A DNA stretch of 45,867 nt from contig CALAUL010000001.1 in NCBI GenBank assembly GCA_937892255.1, positions 1 through 45,867 of the forward strand. The letters run 5' to 3'. The stretch's first letter is position 1, and each line of letters opens with the position of its first letter. Origin of the DNA: an uncultured Bacteroidales bacterium (GTDB taxonomy: Bacteria; Bacteroidota; Bacteroidia; Bacteroidales; Marinilabiliaceae). A program made the translations under genes and the position numbers. Below the pieces are notes generated by a model that ran no database searches, was not told where the DNA came from, and saw only the letters and a program-made list of their open reading frames with translations. Shown one piece after another: positions 18,201-25,571 of this stretch.

Positions 18201-18844
18201 GGATGCTCTGGTGTGAGGGCACGGCTACGGAACTCTGCAAGAGCCTGCTGATCTACCAAAGGAGCAAGGTCTTCGTTCTCAAGCATCTCTATCTTCTGTA
18301 TCTCATGTGATGTACGGAAACCATCAAAGAAGTTAAGGAATGGCACACGTGTCTTGATTGTTGAAAGGTGTGCAACACCCGCCAAATCCATTACCTCCTG
18401 TACTGAACCCTCTGCCAACATAGCAAAGCCTGTCTGACGACATGCCATAACGTCCTGGTGGTCACCGAAGATACATAGAGAGTGTGATGCTATAGTACGT
18501 GCTGATACATGGAATACACATGGAAGCAACTCACCTGCTATCTTGTACATATTTGGGATCATAAGAAGAAGACCCTGTGACGCAGTATAAGTTGATGTAA
18601 GAGCACCAGCCTGAAGCGAACCATGAACAGCACCTGCTGCACCTGCCTCTGACTGCATCTCCTCTACGAGAACTGTCTCGCCAAAGATATTCTTACGTCC
18701 CTGTGCTGCCCATTCGTCAACATATTCTGCCATTGTTGACGATGGTGTGATTGGGTAAATAGCAGCTACTTCAGAGAACATATACGAGATATGTGCCGCT
18801 GCCTGATTACCATCACATGTGATGAATTTCTTTTGTTTTGCCAT
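15287..18844 (-). CDS. nifJ: Pyruvate:ferredoxin (flavodoxin) oxidoreductase, single-chain
   Basis: This enzyme oxidises pyruvate with CoA to acetyl-CoA and CO2 and passes electrons to ferredoxin; it is a central step of anaerobic catabolism. All domains sit in one 1185-residue chain. They are the pyrimidine-binding and gamma-like domains at the N-terminus, a bis-[4Fe-4S] ferredoxin domain with CIQCNKCAYVCPHSC (about 686-700) and CLGCGNCVDVCPGNP (about 743-757), then the TPP domain. The TPP domain contains FSGACSGCGET (about 820-830) and GDGASYDIGYGGLDH (about 973-987). Further Cys residues near 920-955 complete the proximal cluster. I see no TAnnTTTG box in the 91 bases upstream, so its promoter is unresolved. 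The small ferredoxin at 39492 is a plausible acceptor. Confidence 0.98.
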   Translation of the reverse strand: MAKQKKFITCDGNQAAAHISYMFSEVAAIYPITPSSTMAEYVDEWAAQGRKNIFGETVLVEEMQSEAGAAGAVHGSLQAGALTSTYTASQGLLLMIPNMYKIAGELLPCVFHVSARTIASHSLCIFGDHQDVMACRQTGFAMLAEGSVQEVMDLAGVAHLSTIKTRVPFLNFFDGFRTSHEIQKIEMLENEDLAPLVDQQALAEFRSRALTPEHPEARGMAENPDTFFTHRESCNPYYDNVPAVVEEYMNKISEITGRKYGLFDYYGAADAERVIIAMGSVTECIRETIDYLAAKGEKVGLVAVHLYRPFSAKHFLAAVPKSAKIVTVLDRTKEPGANGEPLFLDVKECFYAEANAPKIIGGRYGLGSKDTTPAQILAVYENMALPQPKDHFTLGIVDDVTFTSLPPKEEVAVGGAGMFEAKFFGLGADGTVGANKNSIKIIGETTDKRCQAYFSYDSKKSGGFTCSHLRFGDEPIRSTYLVNTPNFVACHVQAYLNMYDVTRGLQKNGTFLLNTIWEGEELAANLPNKVKAYFAKNNITVYYINATKIAQEIGLGNRTNTILQSAFFRITGVIPVDMAVEQMKKFIVKSYGKKGQDIVDKNNAAVDRGGEYKQLAIDPAWANLAEDVKPANNDPEFINNVVRVINAQDGDNLKVSAFKGIEDGTWPQGTAAYEKRGVAALVPVWEADKCIQCNKCAYVCPHSCIRPVVMDAEEVKGIKGETIEMKAPAAMKGMFFRMQVGVMDCLGCGNCVDVCPGNPKAGGPALKMVAFDPAAEESKIEAANWEYSVKNVKSKQDLVDITANVKNSQFATPLFEFSGACSGCGETPYVKLVSQLFGDRQIVANATGCSSIYSGSIPSTPYTTNEKGQGPAWANSLFEDFCEFGLGMDLANQKMRARLVRLMTEAQDCTCCSDELKGLFKEWIEKMNDAAATKVLAEKIRPMVKACSCDLCKEIASLDHYLVKRSQWIIGGDGASYDIGYGGLDHVIASGKDVNILVLDTEVYSNTGGQSSKSTPLGAIAKFAAAGKRVRKKDLGMIATTYGYVYVAQIAMGADQAQTLKALKEAEAYPGPSLVIAYAPCINHGLKKGMGKAQAEQAAAVECGYWHLWRFNPALEAEGKNPFTLDSKEPQWDKFQDFLMGEVRFNSVKKMYPAEADELFASCQEMAKKRYQSYVRMSKMDYSAE

Positions 18845-18935
18845 CTTTATAACACTAACAATAATTATTAATTATACCTATTATTCTTGTTCTTAACCGC
18901 ATAAGTCTACGCAAGCCAGAACTCTTTTGTTCGCT

Positions 18936-20099
18936 TTAATATAAGAAACCTAACAACCATAACGGTATCACCTTCCCTTCCCCAACTTCTATCATATCTT
19001 TTGCTACGTAGACATCATCTTTTATTTTCTTCTGATGTCCAACTACAAAACAATGACTTCCATTGACACAGAACTCACCTATCGCTGCTCGTGTGACACT
19101 ATTCTTATAACCCAACTGATTAAAGAAAAATGTCTTGTATAGCACCTCTCGCTCTACCCCTCCGTAATTGCACAAATACATGAGATTAGGGTTTTGCATA
19201 TATATATGAGCCGGTTTCTTCTGATTACTATCCCCATCTTGATACAGCAAATGTATAAGTCGCGCCTGCTTGAGATAGACCATATAGTTCATCACCGTCG
19301 CTCGCGACGTGTCTATCTCTGTCGACAACTTACTCACATTAGGCTGAAATGGTGCCGAACGCGCAATGAGATACAAGAGTTTACGCAACTTAGGTATACA
19401 CTTGTGCTCTATCTGTTGCAAATAGCTTATCTCTATCTCCAATACCAAGTTGATAGTCTTGATAAGCGCAACAAAGACGTTCTTCTCATCTAAAAAGTAT
19501 GGATAAAAACCATGATGCAAATAATCACTGAAATACGCCAACGGTTTAACCTTTGATACTATATCAGTACTTATTGCTACATGATTTGCTATTATCTCTT
19601 CAAGCGAATACTTCGGAAAATTCATTCCCGTCATGTGATTGAGATACTCACGAAACGAAAAACCCTCCAAACTATACACCTGAACCTTACCCGACAACTC
19701 AGGATTTGCCTCCTTCAAACGCATGACAGGCGAACCCGTAAATACTATATGCAAGTCAGGATAATTATCATAACAATAGCGCAACTCATCAGACCACGCA
19801 GGATATTTATACACCTGATCCAACAACAATGTGCGACCTCCCAACTTACGAAAGTCATCAGCTAACGAAATAATAGTATGCGTAGAAAAATAAAAGTCAT
19901 TGAGGTCTACATACAAACACTTCTGCTCCGACGAAATCTTCTTTGCATAATTTAGCAAAAATGTTGTCTTCCCTATGCCTCGTGCCCCCTTAATACCTAT
20001 CAGACGCGCCGACCAATCTATATCGTCCATCAAACCCCTCTTTACCCAAGGTGTCAAATTTGACAACATGTCATTATGTAACTTAAAAAGCGTCTGCAT
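18936..20099 (-). CDS. AAA-type ATPase of the ATP-binding/DUF4143 group
   Basis: This is a P-loop ATPase of a group common in Bacteroidota, with an AAA core and a C-terminal DNA-binding-like/DUF4143 region; no defined function. Walker A is GARGIGKTT (about 39-47 from the chosen start). The Walker B strand reads LLLDQVYKYPAW, with Gln where relatives usually have the catalytic Glu. The sensor-like segment is IVFTGSPVM. A winged-helix-like stretch follows near 250-300 (IDTSRATVMNYMVYLKQARL). A longer frame opens at a TTG (20123), but that TTG is part of the -7 box, so I start at the ATG 20099 (387 residues). A fourth TGACA-N3-TGTCA dyad (20061-20073) lies inside its first codons. Confidence 0.8.
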   Translation of the reverse strand: MQTLFKLHNDMLSNLTPWVKRGLMDDIDWSARLIGIKGARGIGKTTFLLNYAKKISSEQKCLYVDLNDFYFSTHTIISLADDFRKLGGRTLLLDQVYKYPAWSDELRYCYDNYPDLHIVFTGSPVMRLKEANPELSGKVQVYSLEGFSFREYLNHMTGMNFPKYSLEEIIANHVAISTDIVSKVKPLAYFSDYLHHGFYPYFLDEKNVFVALIKTINLVLEIEISYLQQIEHKCIPKLRKLLYLIARSAPFQPNVSKLSTEIDTSRATVMNYMVYLKQARLIHLLYQDGDSNQKKPAHIYMQNPNLMYLCNYGGVEREVLYKTFFFNQLGYKNSVTRAAIGEFCVNGSHCFVVGHQKKIKDDVYVAKDMIEVGEGKVIPLWLLGFLY

Positions 20100-20120
20100 C
20101 TTGTTTTCCTTTCGTCCTTG

Positions 20121-20128
20121 CAAAAATA
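20121..20128 (-). promoter_or_regulatory. -7 box TATTTTTG of the ATPase gene
   Basis: On the minus strand TATTTTTG (20128-20121) lies 21 bases before the ATG at 20099. It contains the TTG that would otherwise be called as an upstream start. Confidence 0.55.
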
Positions 20129-20258
20129 CAATTATTTATCCATTTCTGCTATCTAGACTTTACAAAATCAGATACAAAATGCAATTTAGAGTTAATATGA
20201 ATAGTATAATTATACCATTTACACTTTACAACACGTCACATTTACTACAAAATCCAAA

Positions 20259-20289
20259 GGCTCCACTATGCTCTTCGCATGGTGAAGCC
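20259..20289 (-). terminator. Hairpin after the GH73-LysM gene
   Basis: GGCTCCACTATGC (20259-20271) pairs with GCATGGTGAAGCC (20277-20289) with two mismatches around TCTTC. The minus-strand tail is TTTGGATTTTG, so it is a weaker terminator. Confidence 0.65.
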
Positions 20290-20310
20290 CTCTATATCAT
20301 TCTTCTTTTC

Positions 20311-21318
20311 TTACTTCCTAAGATTGAGTACCGTTCCTACTGCCGGCTCTTCATCTGGTGTCAAACGGTTAAAGCGTTGTAATTTCTTCAACTTCACACC
20401 ATACTTATGCGCAACAGACCACAACGTATCTCCCTTTCGCATAGTATGTGTCGGACAATCAGGGTGCGCCCTATTACGCTTATTGCGTATATACAGATAC
20501 TTCATCTGTTTGATGTCTGCTCCCGGCTTTAGGTCGTTGTACTTATATATCTCTGATACCATAAGGTGAAATTCTACTGCTATAGCCTCAAACGTATCGC
20601 CATCTACCACCTCTATATATCGCACCCCGTTGTTATAACGAACCTCATGCTCATGCAACGGATTAATAGTAAACGATATATCATTGCGCACTTTGATTTT
20701 CTTCTTCGCTCCAGATGTAGATGTTGACGCTGTTGCTCCTGATGTGGAAGCCGACTCCCCTTTTATAGCTGGACGATTCATCTTCACTGGTTTGGTCGCC
20801 GCTGACGAACCACCCCTATCATATTCATACAGACACTCCTGCTCTATAATAGCTATAAGCCTATCAGCATAACTGGGATCTGTCGCATATCCCGCTTTCT
20901 TCAAACCTTTTGCCCAACCTACATAATCTGTACGTTCTAATTCAAATAGTGAAGCATAACGACTCTTACCTGTCAAAAAGAGACTATGGTCTGCAAACGA
21001 TTGGGCTGCCGATTCATATTTGCGAAAACACTCCTGCTTCTTATCATCATCATGATACGCCTTCTCTCCCGTCCAGTCACTATGACATTTTATACCAAAG
21101 TGATTGTTAGCACCAATGGCCAACTCACTATTTCCACAATCTGACTCCAAGATACCCTGAGCTAAGGTAATACTCGCCGGTATACCTGTCTTATTCATCT
21201 CATCTACTGCCCACTGTGAATATTTAGCTATATACTGACGTCTATTCATGCGCTGTGCCTCTGCTCCAATAGACACAACACCCAACATCATCATCGCTAT
21301 TACTACAATTCGCAACAT
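20311..21318 (-). CDS. Secreted N-acetylglucosaminidase (GH73) with two LysM domains
   Basis: This exported peptidoglycan hydrolase cleaves the glycan strand. A signal peptide covers residues 1-21 (ending GAEA). The GH73/FlgJ-type domain spans about 25-170. It has the likely catalytic E58 in GILESDCGNS and the conserved ANNHFGIKC (70-78), FRKYESAAQSFADHS and YATDPSYADRL stretches. A Ser/Thr/Ala-rich linker (about 185-215) leads to two LysM modules, VDGDTFEAIAVEFHL and MRKGDTLWSVAHKYGV, which bind peptidoglycan. It has its own promoter and terminator. The substrate bond is inferred from family. Confidence 0.92.
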   Translation of the reverse strand: MLRIVVIAMMMLGVVSIGAEAQRMNRRQYIAKYSQWAVDEMNKTGIPASITLAQGILESDCGNSELAIGANNHFGIKCHSDWTGEKAYHDDDKKQECFRKYESAAQSFADHSLFLTGKSRYASLFELERTDYVGWAKGLKKAGYATDPSYADRLIAIIEQECLYEYDRGGSSAATKPVKMNRPAIKGESASTSGATASTSTSGAKKKIKVRNDISFTINPLHEHEVRYNNGVRYIEVVDGDTFEAIAVEFHLMVSEIYKYNDLKPGADIKQMKYLYIRNKRNRAHPDCPTHTMRKGDTLWSVAHKYGVKLKKLQRFNRLTPDEEPAVGTVLNLRK

Positions 21319-21347
21319 ACTCTATTCTTTAAATTGCTTAATCCTCG

Positions 21348-21378
21348 CAAATATAATCAGATTACACCAATTGACAAA
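21348..21378 (-). promoter_or_regulatory. Promoter of the GH73-LysM gene
   Basis: On the minus strand TTTG (21378-21375), 19 bases, then TATATTTG (21355-21348), 29 bases before the ATG. Confidence 0.75.
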
Positions 21379-21490
21379 ACCAACACTTTTTTCTCACGCA
21401 CTTGCCACGCTTTTATCCTCCTTTAGACGATACAATAAAATGACGATATCATGTAGTTACATTTTGTCTGTCACCAAAGCTCATCTTTTA

Positions 21491-21521
21491 TTGCGTAACT
21501 TGTCTTAAATGACTACATTTG
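21491..21521 (+). promoter_or_regulatory. Promoter of the SDR-VOC operon
   Basis: TTG (21491-21493), 20 bases, then TACATTTG (21514-21521). The leader of about 45 bases contains a GTGCGT/ACGCAC hairpin (21524-21541) and a perfect 12-base palindrome CTTAACGTTAAG (21550-21561). Confidence 0.7.
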
Positions 21522-21570
21522 TCGTGCGTTTACGGACGCACTACAAAACCTTAACGTTAAGACTACATAC

Positions 21571-22350
21571 ATGAAGAAAATATGGATAACAGGTGCTTCA
21601 TCGGGTATAGGTGAGGCTTTAGCTTATGAGTATTCGCAGGCAGGATGGCATGTTATATTGTCATCGCGTCGTAGAGAAGCTCTCGAGTCTGTTGCAAAAC
21701 GTTGTGCAAATCCTCAAGAGACAACAATAATACTTATTGATTTGGTAGACCCTCAGTCTATAGACAGAGCCGCTGATGAGGTGTTGACTAAGTTTGGTAC
21801 TGTCGATATTCTTGTCAATAATGGCGGTATTAGTCAACGCTCGTTGGTTGAGGAGACTCCTTTAGACATCGATCACACTATTATGCAGATCGACTACTTC
21901 AGTGGTGTGCAATTGACAAAGAGAGTATTGCCGGCTATGCTCAAAGCAGGTAGCGGACATTTTATAGCTATAAGCAGTATTGTTGGCGTCTTTGGTTTCC
22001 CACAGCGTTCGGCTTATTCGGCTGCCAAGCATGCACTTCATGGCTTTTATGAGACTCTTTGGGCGGAGACACACGAGAGAGGCATCAATACAACGATAGT
22101 GTGTCCGGGACGTATCCTTACCAATGTATCGCTCCATGCGCTCACCAAAGACGGCACAGAACATGGCGTTATGGATCACGGGCAGAAGAACGGTATCTCG
22201 GCAGAGACTTGCGCCAAGAAGATAAAACGTGCTGTAAATAAGAAGAAAAAGGAGATATATGTATGTAAAGTCGACGGGCTGATGTGTTACTTCCATCGTT
22301 ATGCTCGTTGGATATACTACAAGCTCGTTAGCAAGGTACAACCTAATTAA
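21571..22350 (+). CDS. Short-chain dehydrogenase/reductase
   Basis: This is a cytoplasmic NAD(P)-dependent oxidoreductase with a Rossmann fold. The cofactor motif TGASSGIG covers residues 7-14, with SSRR after beta-2 suggesting NADP preference. NNGG (83-86) is the structural NAG-type motif. The catalytic set is S136 in ISSIVG, Y149 in YSAAK and K153. A C-terminal hydrophobic patch recalls the classical SDRs related to DHRS7. It has 259 residues and is followed after 24 bases by the VOC protein in the same operon. The substrate is unknown. Confidence 0.92.
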   Translation: MKKIWITGASSGIGEALAYEYSQAGWHVILSSRRREALESVAKRCANPQETTIILIDLVDPQSIDRAADEVLTKFGTVDILVNNGGISQRSLVEETPLDIDHTIMQIDYFSGVQLTKRVLPAMLKAGSGHFIAISSIVGVFGFPQRSAYSAAKHALHGFYETLWAETHERGINTTIVCPGRILTNVSLHALTKDGTEHGVMDHGQKNGISAETCAKKIKRAVNKKKKEIYVCKVDGLMCYFHRYARWIYYKLVSKVQPN

Positions 22351-22374
22351 TTGTGTAAATAATAGAAATAAGAT

Positions 22375-23463
22375 ATGAGTAAAGAGGTAATATTTAGCGG
22401 AATTCAACAGGTGGGCATAGGTGTTCGCAATGTTGATGAGGCATGGAAATGGTACAAAGAGTATTTCGGTGTCGATGTACTTGTCTTTGACGAATGGGCT
22501 GATGCTGAGTTTATGCTCCCGTATACGGAGAACAAACCGCGTCCGCGTCATGCCAACTTGGTACTTAACCTTCAAGGTGGCGGAGGTTTCGAAATATGGC
22601 AACATACCGGTTTCGAGTCGCGAGAACCTATCTTCAACGTTCGTCCCGGCGACTTGGGTATCTACTCATGTAAGATAAAGTGCAAAGACGCAAAGGGTTA
22701 CTACGACCTTCTAAAGACAAAGGAACAGAAGGTGTCATCGCAGATATATACCGATGCTACAGGACGTCCGTTCTTCTATCTCACCGACCCTTATGGCAAT
22801 ATCTTCCAGATTGTTCAACCTCTACCGGAACAAGCAGGCTGGATGTTTAATGAGAACAAGCCAACAGGCGGTGTGTATGGTGCTGTCGTAGGTACGGATA
22901 AGATGGACGAGACGATAGCTTTCTATCGTGATATGCTTGGATATAATGTTGTCTTAGCTGATACGACAGATATCTTTGCAGATTTTGAAGAGCTGGGTAC
23001 TCCGGGTGTTAAGTTTCGTCGTGTCATCTTAGGTCATGACAAGTCAGCACGCAAGGGTCCGTTCTCTCGTATACTCGGTCCTTCAGAGATAGAACTTATA
23101 CAAGCCCTCGACCGCGACACTCCACCTCGTAAGATATTCGAAGGTCGCATGTGGGGTGAACTTGGCTTCATTCAGATATGCTATGATATGCGTAATATGG
23201 ACAATTGGCGTGAGATATGTAATGAGAAAGGTTGTCCGTTCACTGTCGATAGCATGGCTTATAAGGCTGACTTTGACATGGGCGAAGCCGGAGGTGACTT
23301 TGCATATAACGAAGACCCTGCAGGTTCTCTAATCGAGTATGTGCAAACAAACAAAGTGACCATAATGAAGAAGTTAGGTTTGGCTCTCAACTTGAGAAAG
23401 TTCAATCCGAACAAGCCTCTTCCTACGTGGATGGCATGGTGCTTGCGCTTCTTGAAGAAGTAA
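22375..23463 (+). CDS. Two-domain VOC (glyoxalase/dioxygenase fold) protein
   Basis: The protein has 362 residues with two vicinal-oxygen-chelate modules. The first (about 8-150) starts QQVGIGVRNVDEAWKWYKEYFG and ends FFYLTDPYGNIFQIVQP. The second (about 165-335) starts YGAVVGTDKMDETIAFYRDMLG and ends DFAYNEDPAGSLIEYVQT. The metal-ligand pattern of each module is incomplete by eye, so I do not assign glyoxalase or dioxygenase activity. The C-terminal 30 residues are basic and hydrophobic (MAWCLRFLKK) and might contact the membrane. It is the second gene of the SDR operon, so the two probably act on one pathway. Confidence 0.85.
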   Translation: MSKEVIFSGIQQVGIGVRNVDEAWKWYKEYFGVDVLVFDEWADAEFMLPYTENKPRPRHANLVLNLQGGGGFEIWQHTGFESREPIFNVRPGDLGIYSCKIKCKDAKGYYDLLKTKEQKVSSQIYTDATGRPFFYLTDPYGNIFQIVQPLPEQAGWMFNENKPTGGVYGAVVGTDKMDETIAFYRDMLGYNVVLADTTDIFADFEELGTPGVKFRRVILGHDKSARKGPFSRILGPSEIELIQALDRDTPPRKIFEGRMWGELGFIQICYDMRNMDNWREICNEKGCPFTVDSMAYKADFDMGEAGGDFAYNEDPAGSLIEYVQTNKVTIMKKLGLALNLRKFNPNKPLPTWMAWCLRFLKK

Positions 23464-23488
23464 AAAGTAATATTTCGTAATATCATGG

Positions 23489-23520
23489 GCGATAAGAAAT
23501 GGTCTTGTCGCTCTTTTTTT
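23489..23520 (+). terminator. Terminator of the SDR-VOC operon
   Basis: GCGATAAGA (23489-23497) pairs with TCTTGTCGC (23503-23511, one G-T pair), followed by a long T run. Confidence 0.85.
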
Positions 23521-23537
23521 GTGTGGAAATAAATAGT

Positions 23538-23569
23538 CCGAGACGCGTCGAAAAACTGCCGCGTCTCGG
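23538..23569 (-). terminator. Hairpin after the xylanase gene
   Basis: A perfect 10-bp stem CCGAGACGCG (23538-23547) / CGCGTCTCGG (23560-23569) around 12 bases. The minus-strand tail ACTATTTATTT is only moderately T-rich. Confidence 0.7.
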
Positions 23570-23592
23570 GCCGTTTATTTTTCCTTATATTG

Positions 23593-25365
23593 CTATCTTA
23601 CAATTACTTTATGCTTGTTTGCAATATATATACCCTTTGGCAATGCTATGATGTTTCTACCCTCGCTGTATTTGTATACTCCTACCAACGAGCCACTTAG
23701 GCTATATAGTTCTATCTCTCCGTCGTTGAGCGCTTCGACAATGAATGCGTTTTGTATTCCGAATACTACTACGTCATTTGTCTCACAAGGTACACGTATG
23801 TCGCCTATGGCATTTTCGATTTCGAGGCCGTCGATGATAGAGTAATATGCCGGCTTGGCTGTGTAGTCGGAGTTGAACAGAAGCGGTTTCCTGTCTCCTC
23901 TCCAACTCATGCCGTCATGCAGGCCCCATACCGAGACAGAACTTAGGTGTGATGAGTGTTTGATGTACAAGTCAAAGAGGTCGCTATATATTTTTGCTTG
24001 TGTTGCGTCTGATGCACCTGACTCTATAGTAATGTCAAGCTCAGTGACTTGAATGTCGCAACCTATCGAAGCGAACTTGTCCAATGTCTCGCTGTATAGC
24101 TGTACCGAAGGGTAGTTTGTAGCCAAATGCGACTGCATGCCAACACCGTCACATGTCTTGTTGTTGTATAGTTTCTTGACAAGGTTGTATATATTGGTAC
24201 GTTTTGGTTCAATGTACTCGTTGTAGTCGTTGTAGTAGAGTTTGCATGTGGCGGGAGCGTATTTTCGAGCAAATTCAAAAGCTTTCTCTATGAAAAGGTC
24301 GTTGCCGTATATCAGTGTCCAATATGATTGGCCTTTAGAAGCATCTTTACCGGCAGTGCGCAATCCGTTAGAGCCATCTGCAAAGGCTTCATTTACTACG
24401 TCGTAAGCATAGATGTTTACTTTAGGAAACTCTTTAGCGAGGAGTTCGAATACAGCCTTTATGTATTGTTCCATGCGTGTTGTCATTGTCTCTTTGCTTA
24501 CAACATCGTTCTTGGTGTCAAATCCTTCGTGGAAGAACCACGCCGGTGTTTGGCTGTGCCATACCAAGCAATGTCCGCGTAACGGTACGTTGTTGTCGGA
24601 GCAATATTGAAGTATCTGTCGTGCGCCGTAAGACAACTGCACTACGGGTTCACCTTTCTCTTTACTGAGGCTCTGACTGAGCATTGCGTCAGGCTTCATC
24701 TCGTTTTCGGCTGTTAAGCTATTGAAGTGTTTCTCTATGTGAGACTTACCTGATGCGGAACTGATGACAGATGTTGAGACAGCTGTGCCAAAGCGGAAGT
24801 ATGGTTTGTAGAGGTTGCAAAGTGATTCTACTTCAGGTAGCTCTTCTCCGATACAAACAAAGTCATCTATGAAGAAGTCCATGTGGTCTATATCCGTCTC
24901 CTCTGTAGTGTATTTGCTTTGCACATAGATAGATATATTGCCGGCACCTGATGGGAATGTTATTTCTCCATTTACCTCTGTCCATTTACCTCTTGTGACA
25001 TCTGCCGATGCCATGGTGACGTACCGAGTGCCGTTGTCATCGTATTGTGCACATAGTTCGAAGGTGTGAGTCTCGTAGCGTGTGTCAGTAAATGTAAATG
25101 CGCAAGATACTTTGTATGTCTTTCCTGAGACAATATCACCGGAAGCAAACGAAGCTCCGTTCCATACTTGAGAGCGGTTAGTTATCTTCAGAGACGATGA
25201 GCCGCTATTGGCAGTCTCTGTTGATATGGCAACCTTCGCATCGCCTCTGTTGACCCAGCCGGAGACACCTAATTCGAAATCGATATTATGAAGTTCTTTG
25301 ACCTCTTGAGCCTCGATGTTTGTCATGAGGAGCGTTGCCCCTAAGAGAAGTAATGTTCTTTTCAT
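23593..25365 (-). CDS. Secreted GH10 endo-beta-1,4-xylanase with N-terminal CBM and C-terminal sorting-like domain
   Basis: The enzyme cuts the xylan backbone outside the cell. A signal peptide spans residues 1-19 (TNIEA). Residues about 25-175 form a beta-sandwich carbohydrate-binding module of the CBM4/9/22 type (FELGVSGWVNRGD at its start, FFIDDFVC at its end). The GH10 barrel follows, with FRFGTAVS, GHCLVWHSQTPAWF, acid/base E326 in YDVVNEAF and nucleophile E442 in VTELDITI. The last 75 residues (GIQNAFIVEAL to LPKGIYIANKHKVIVR) resemble a type IX secretion C-terminal sorting domain. A longer frame begins with a TTG at 25389 that is part of the -7 box, so I use the ATG at 25365 (590 residues). 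It likely works with the GH43 enzyme at 210. Confidence 0.92.
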   Translation of the reverse strand: MKRTLLLLGATLLMTNIEAQEVKELHNIDFELGVSGWVNRGDAKVAISTETANSGSSSLKITNRSQVWNGASFASGDIVSGKTYKVSCAFTFTDTRYETHTFELCAQYDDNGTRYVTMASADVTRGKWTEVNGEITFPSGAGNISIYVQSKYTTEETDIDHMDFFIDDFVCIGEELPEVESLCNLYKPYFRFGTAVSTSVISSASGKSHIEKHFNSLTAENEMKPDAMLSQSLSKEKGEPVVQLSYGARQILQYCSDNNVPLRGHCLVWHSQTPAWFFHEGFDTKNDVVSKETMTTRMEQYIKAVFELLAKEFPKVNIYAYDVVNEAFADGSNGLRTAGKDASKGQSYWTLIYGNDLFIEKAFEFARKYAPATCKLYYNDYNEYIEPKRTNIYNLVKKLYNNKTCDGVGMQSHLATNYPSVQLYSETLDKFASIGCDIQVTELDITIESGASDATQAKIYSDLFDLYIKHSSHLSSVSVWGLHDGMSWRGDRKPLLFNSDYTAKPAYYSIIDGLEIENAIGDIRVPCETNDVVVFGIQNAFIVEALNDGEIELYSLSGSLVGVYKYSEGRNIIALPKGIYIANKHKVIVR

Positions 25366-25386
25366 ACGATTGATATATTTTGATTG

Positions 25387-25394
25387 CAAAGATA
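25387..25394 (-). promoter_or_regulatory. -7 box TATCTTTG of the xylanase gene
   Basis: On the minus strand TATCTTTG (25394-25387) lies 21 bases before the ATG at 25365. No -33 element at normal spacing. Confidence 0.6.
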
Positions 25395-25512
25395 AATTTT
25401 CTTTAATGGTAACACTTTCTGTCGAGTTGCCAAATTTGTCGTCGGTGTTACATTTCGCATTTATTGTGTGTTGTAAAACAAGATATCAGCGAGATTATGG
25501 ATAAAACAACAT

Positions 25513-25541
25513 GAGCCGAAGGGATAGAATCCGTCCGACTC
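25513..25541 (-). terminator. Hairpin closing the ECF sigma operon
   Basis: On the minus strand GAGTCG..GGAT pairs with ATCC..CGGCTC across 25541-25513 with internal mismatches, followed by ATGTTGTTTTATCC. It is a plausible but weak terminator. Confidence 0.5.
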
Positions 25542-25571
25542 ACGCTGTATGATGTATAGTAGAGAGTTATG

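Noticed and set aside
20204..20215. Palindrome GTATAATTATAC between the ATPase and GH73 genes
   Set aside because: Pure AT-rich symmetry in an AT-rich gap; no link to a promoter that I can show.
21862..22605. 247-codon antisense frame across the SDR and VOC genes
   Set aside because: It overlaps two clearly real genes and has an improbable composition.
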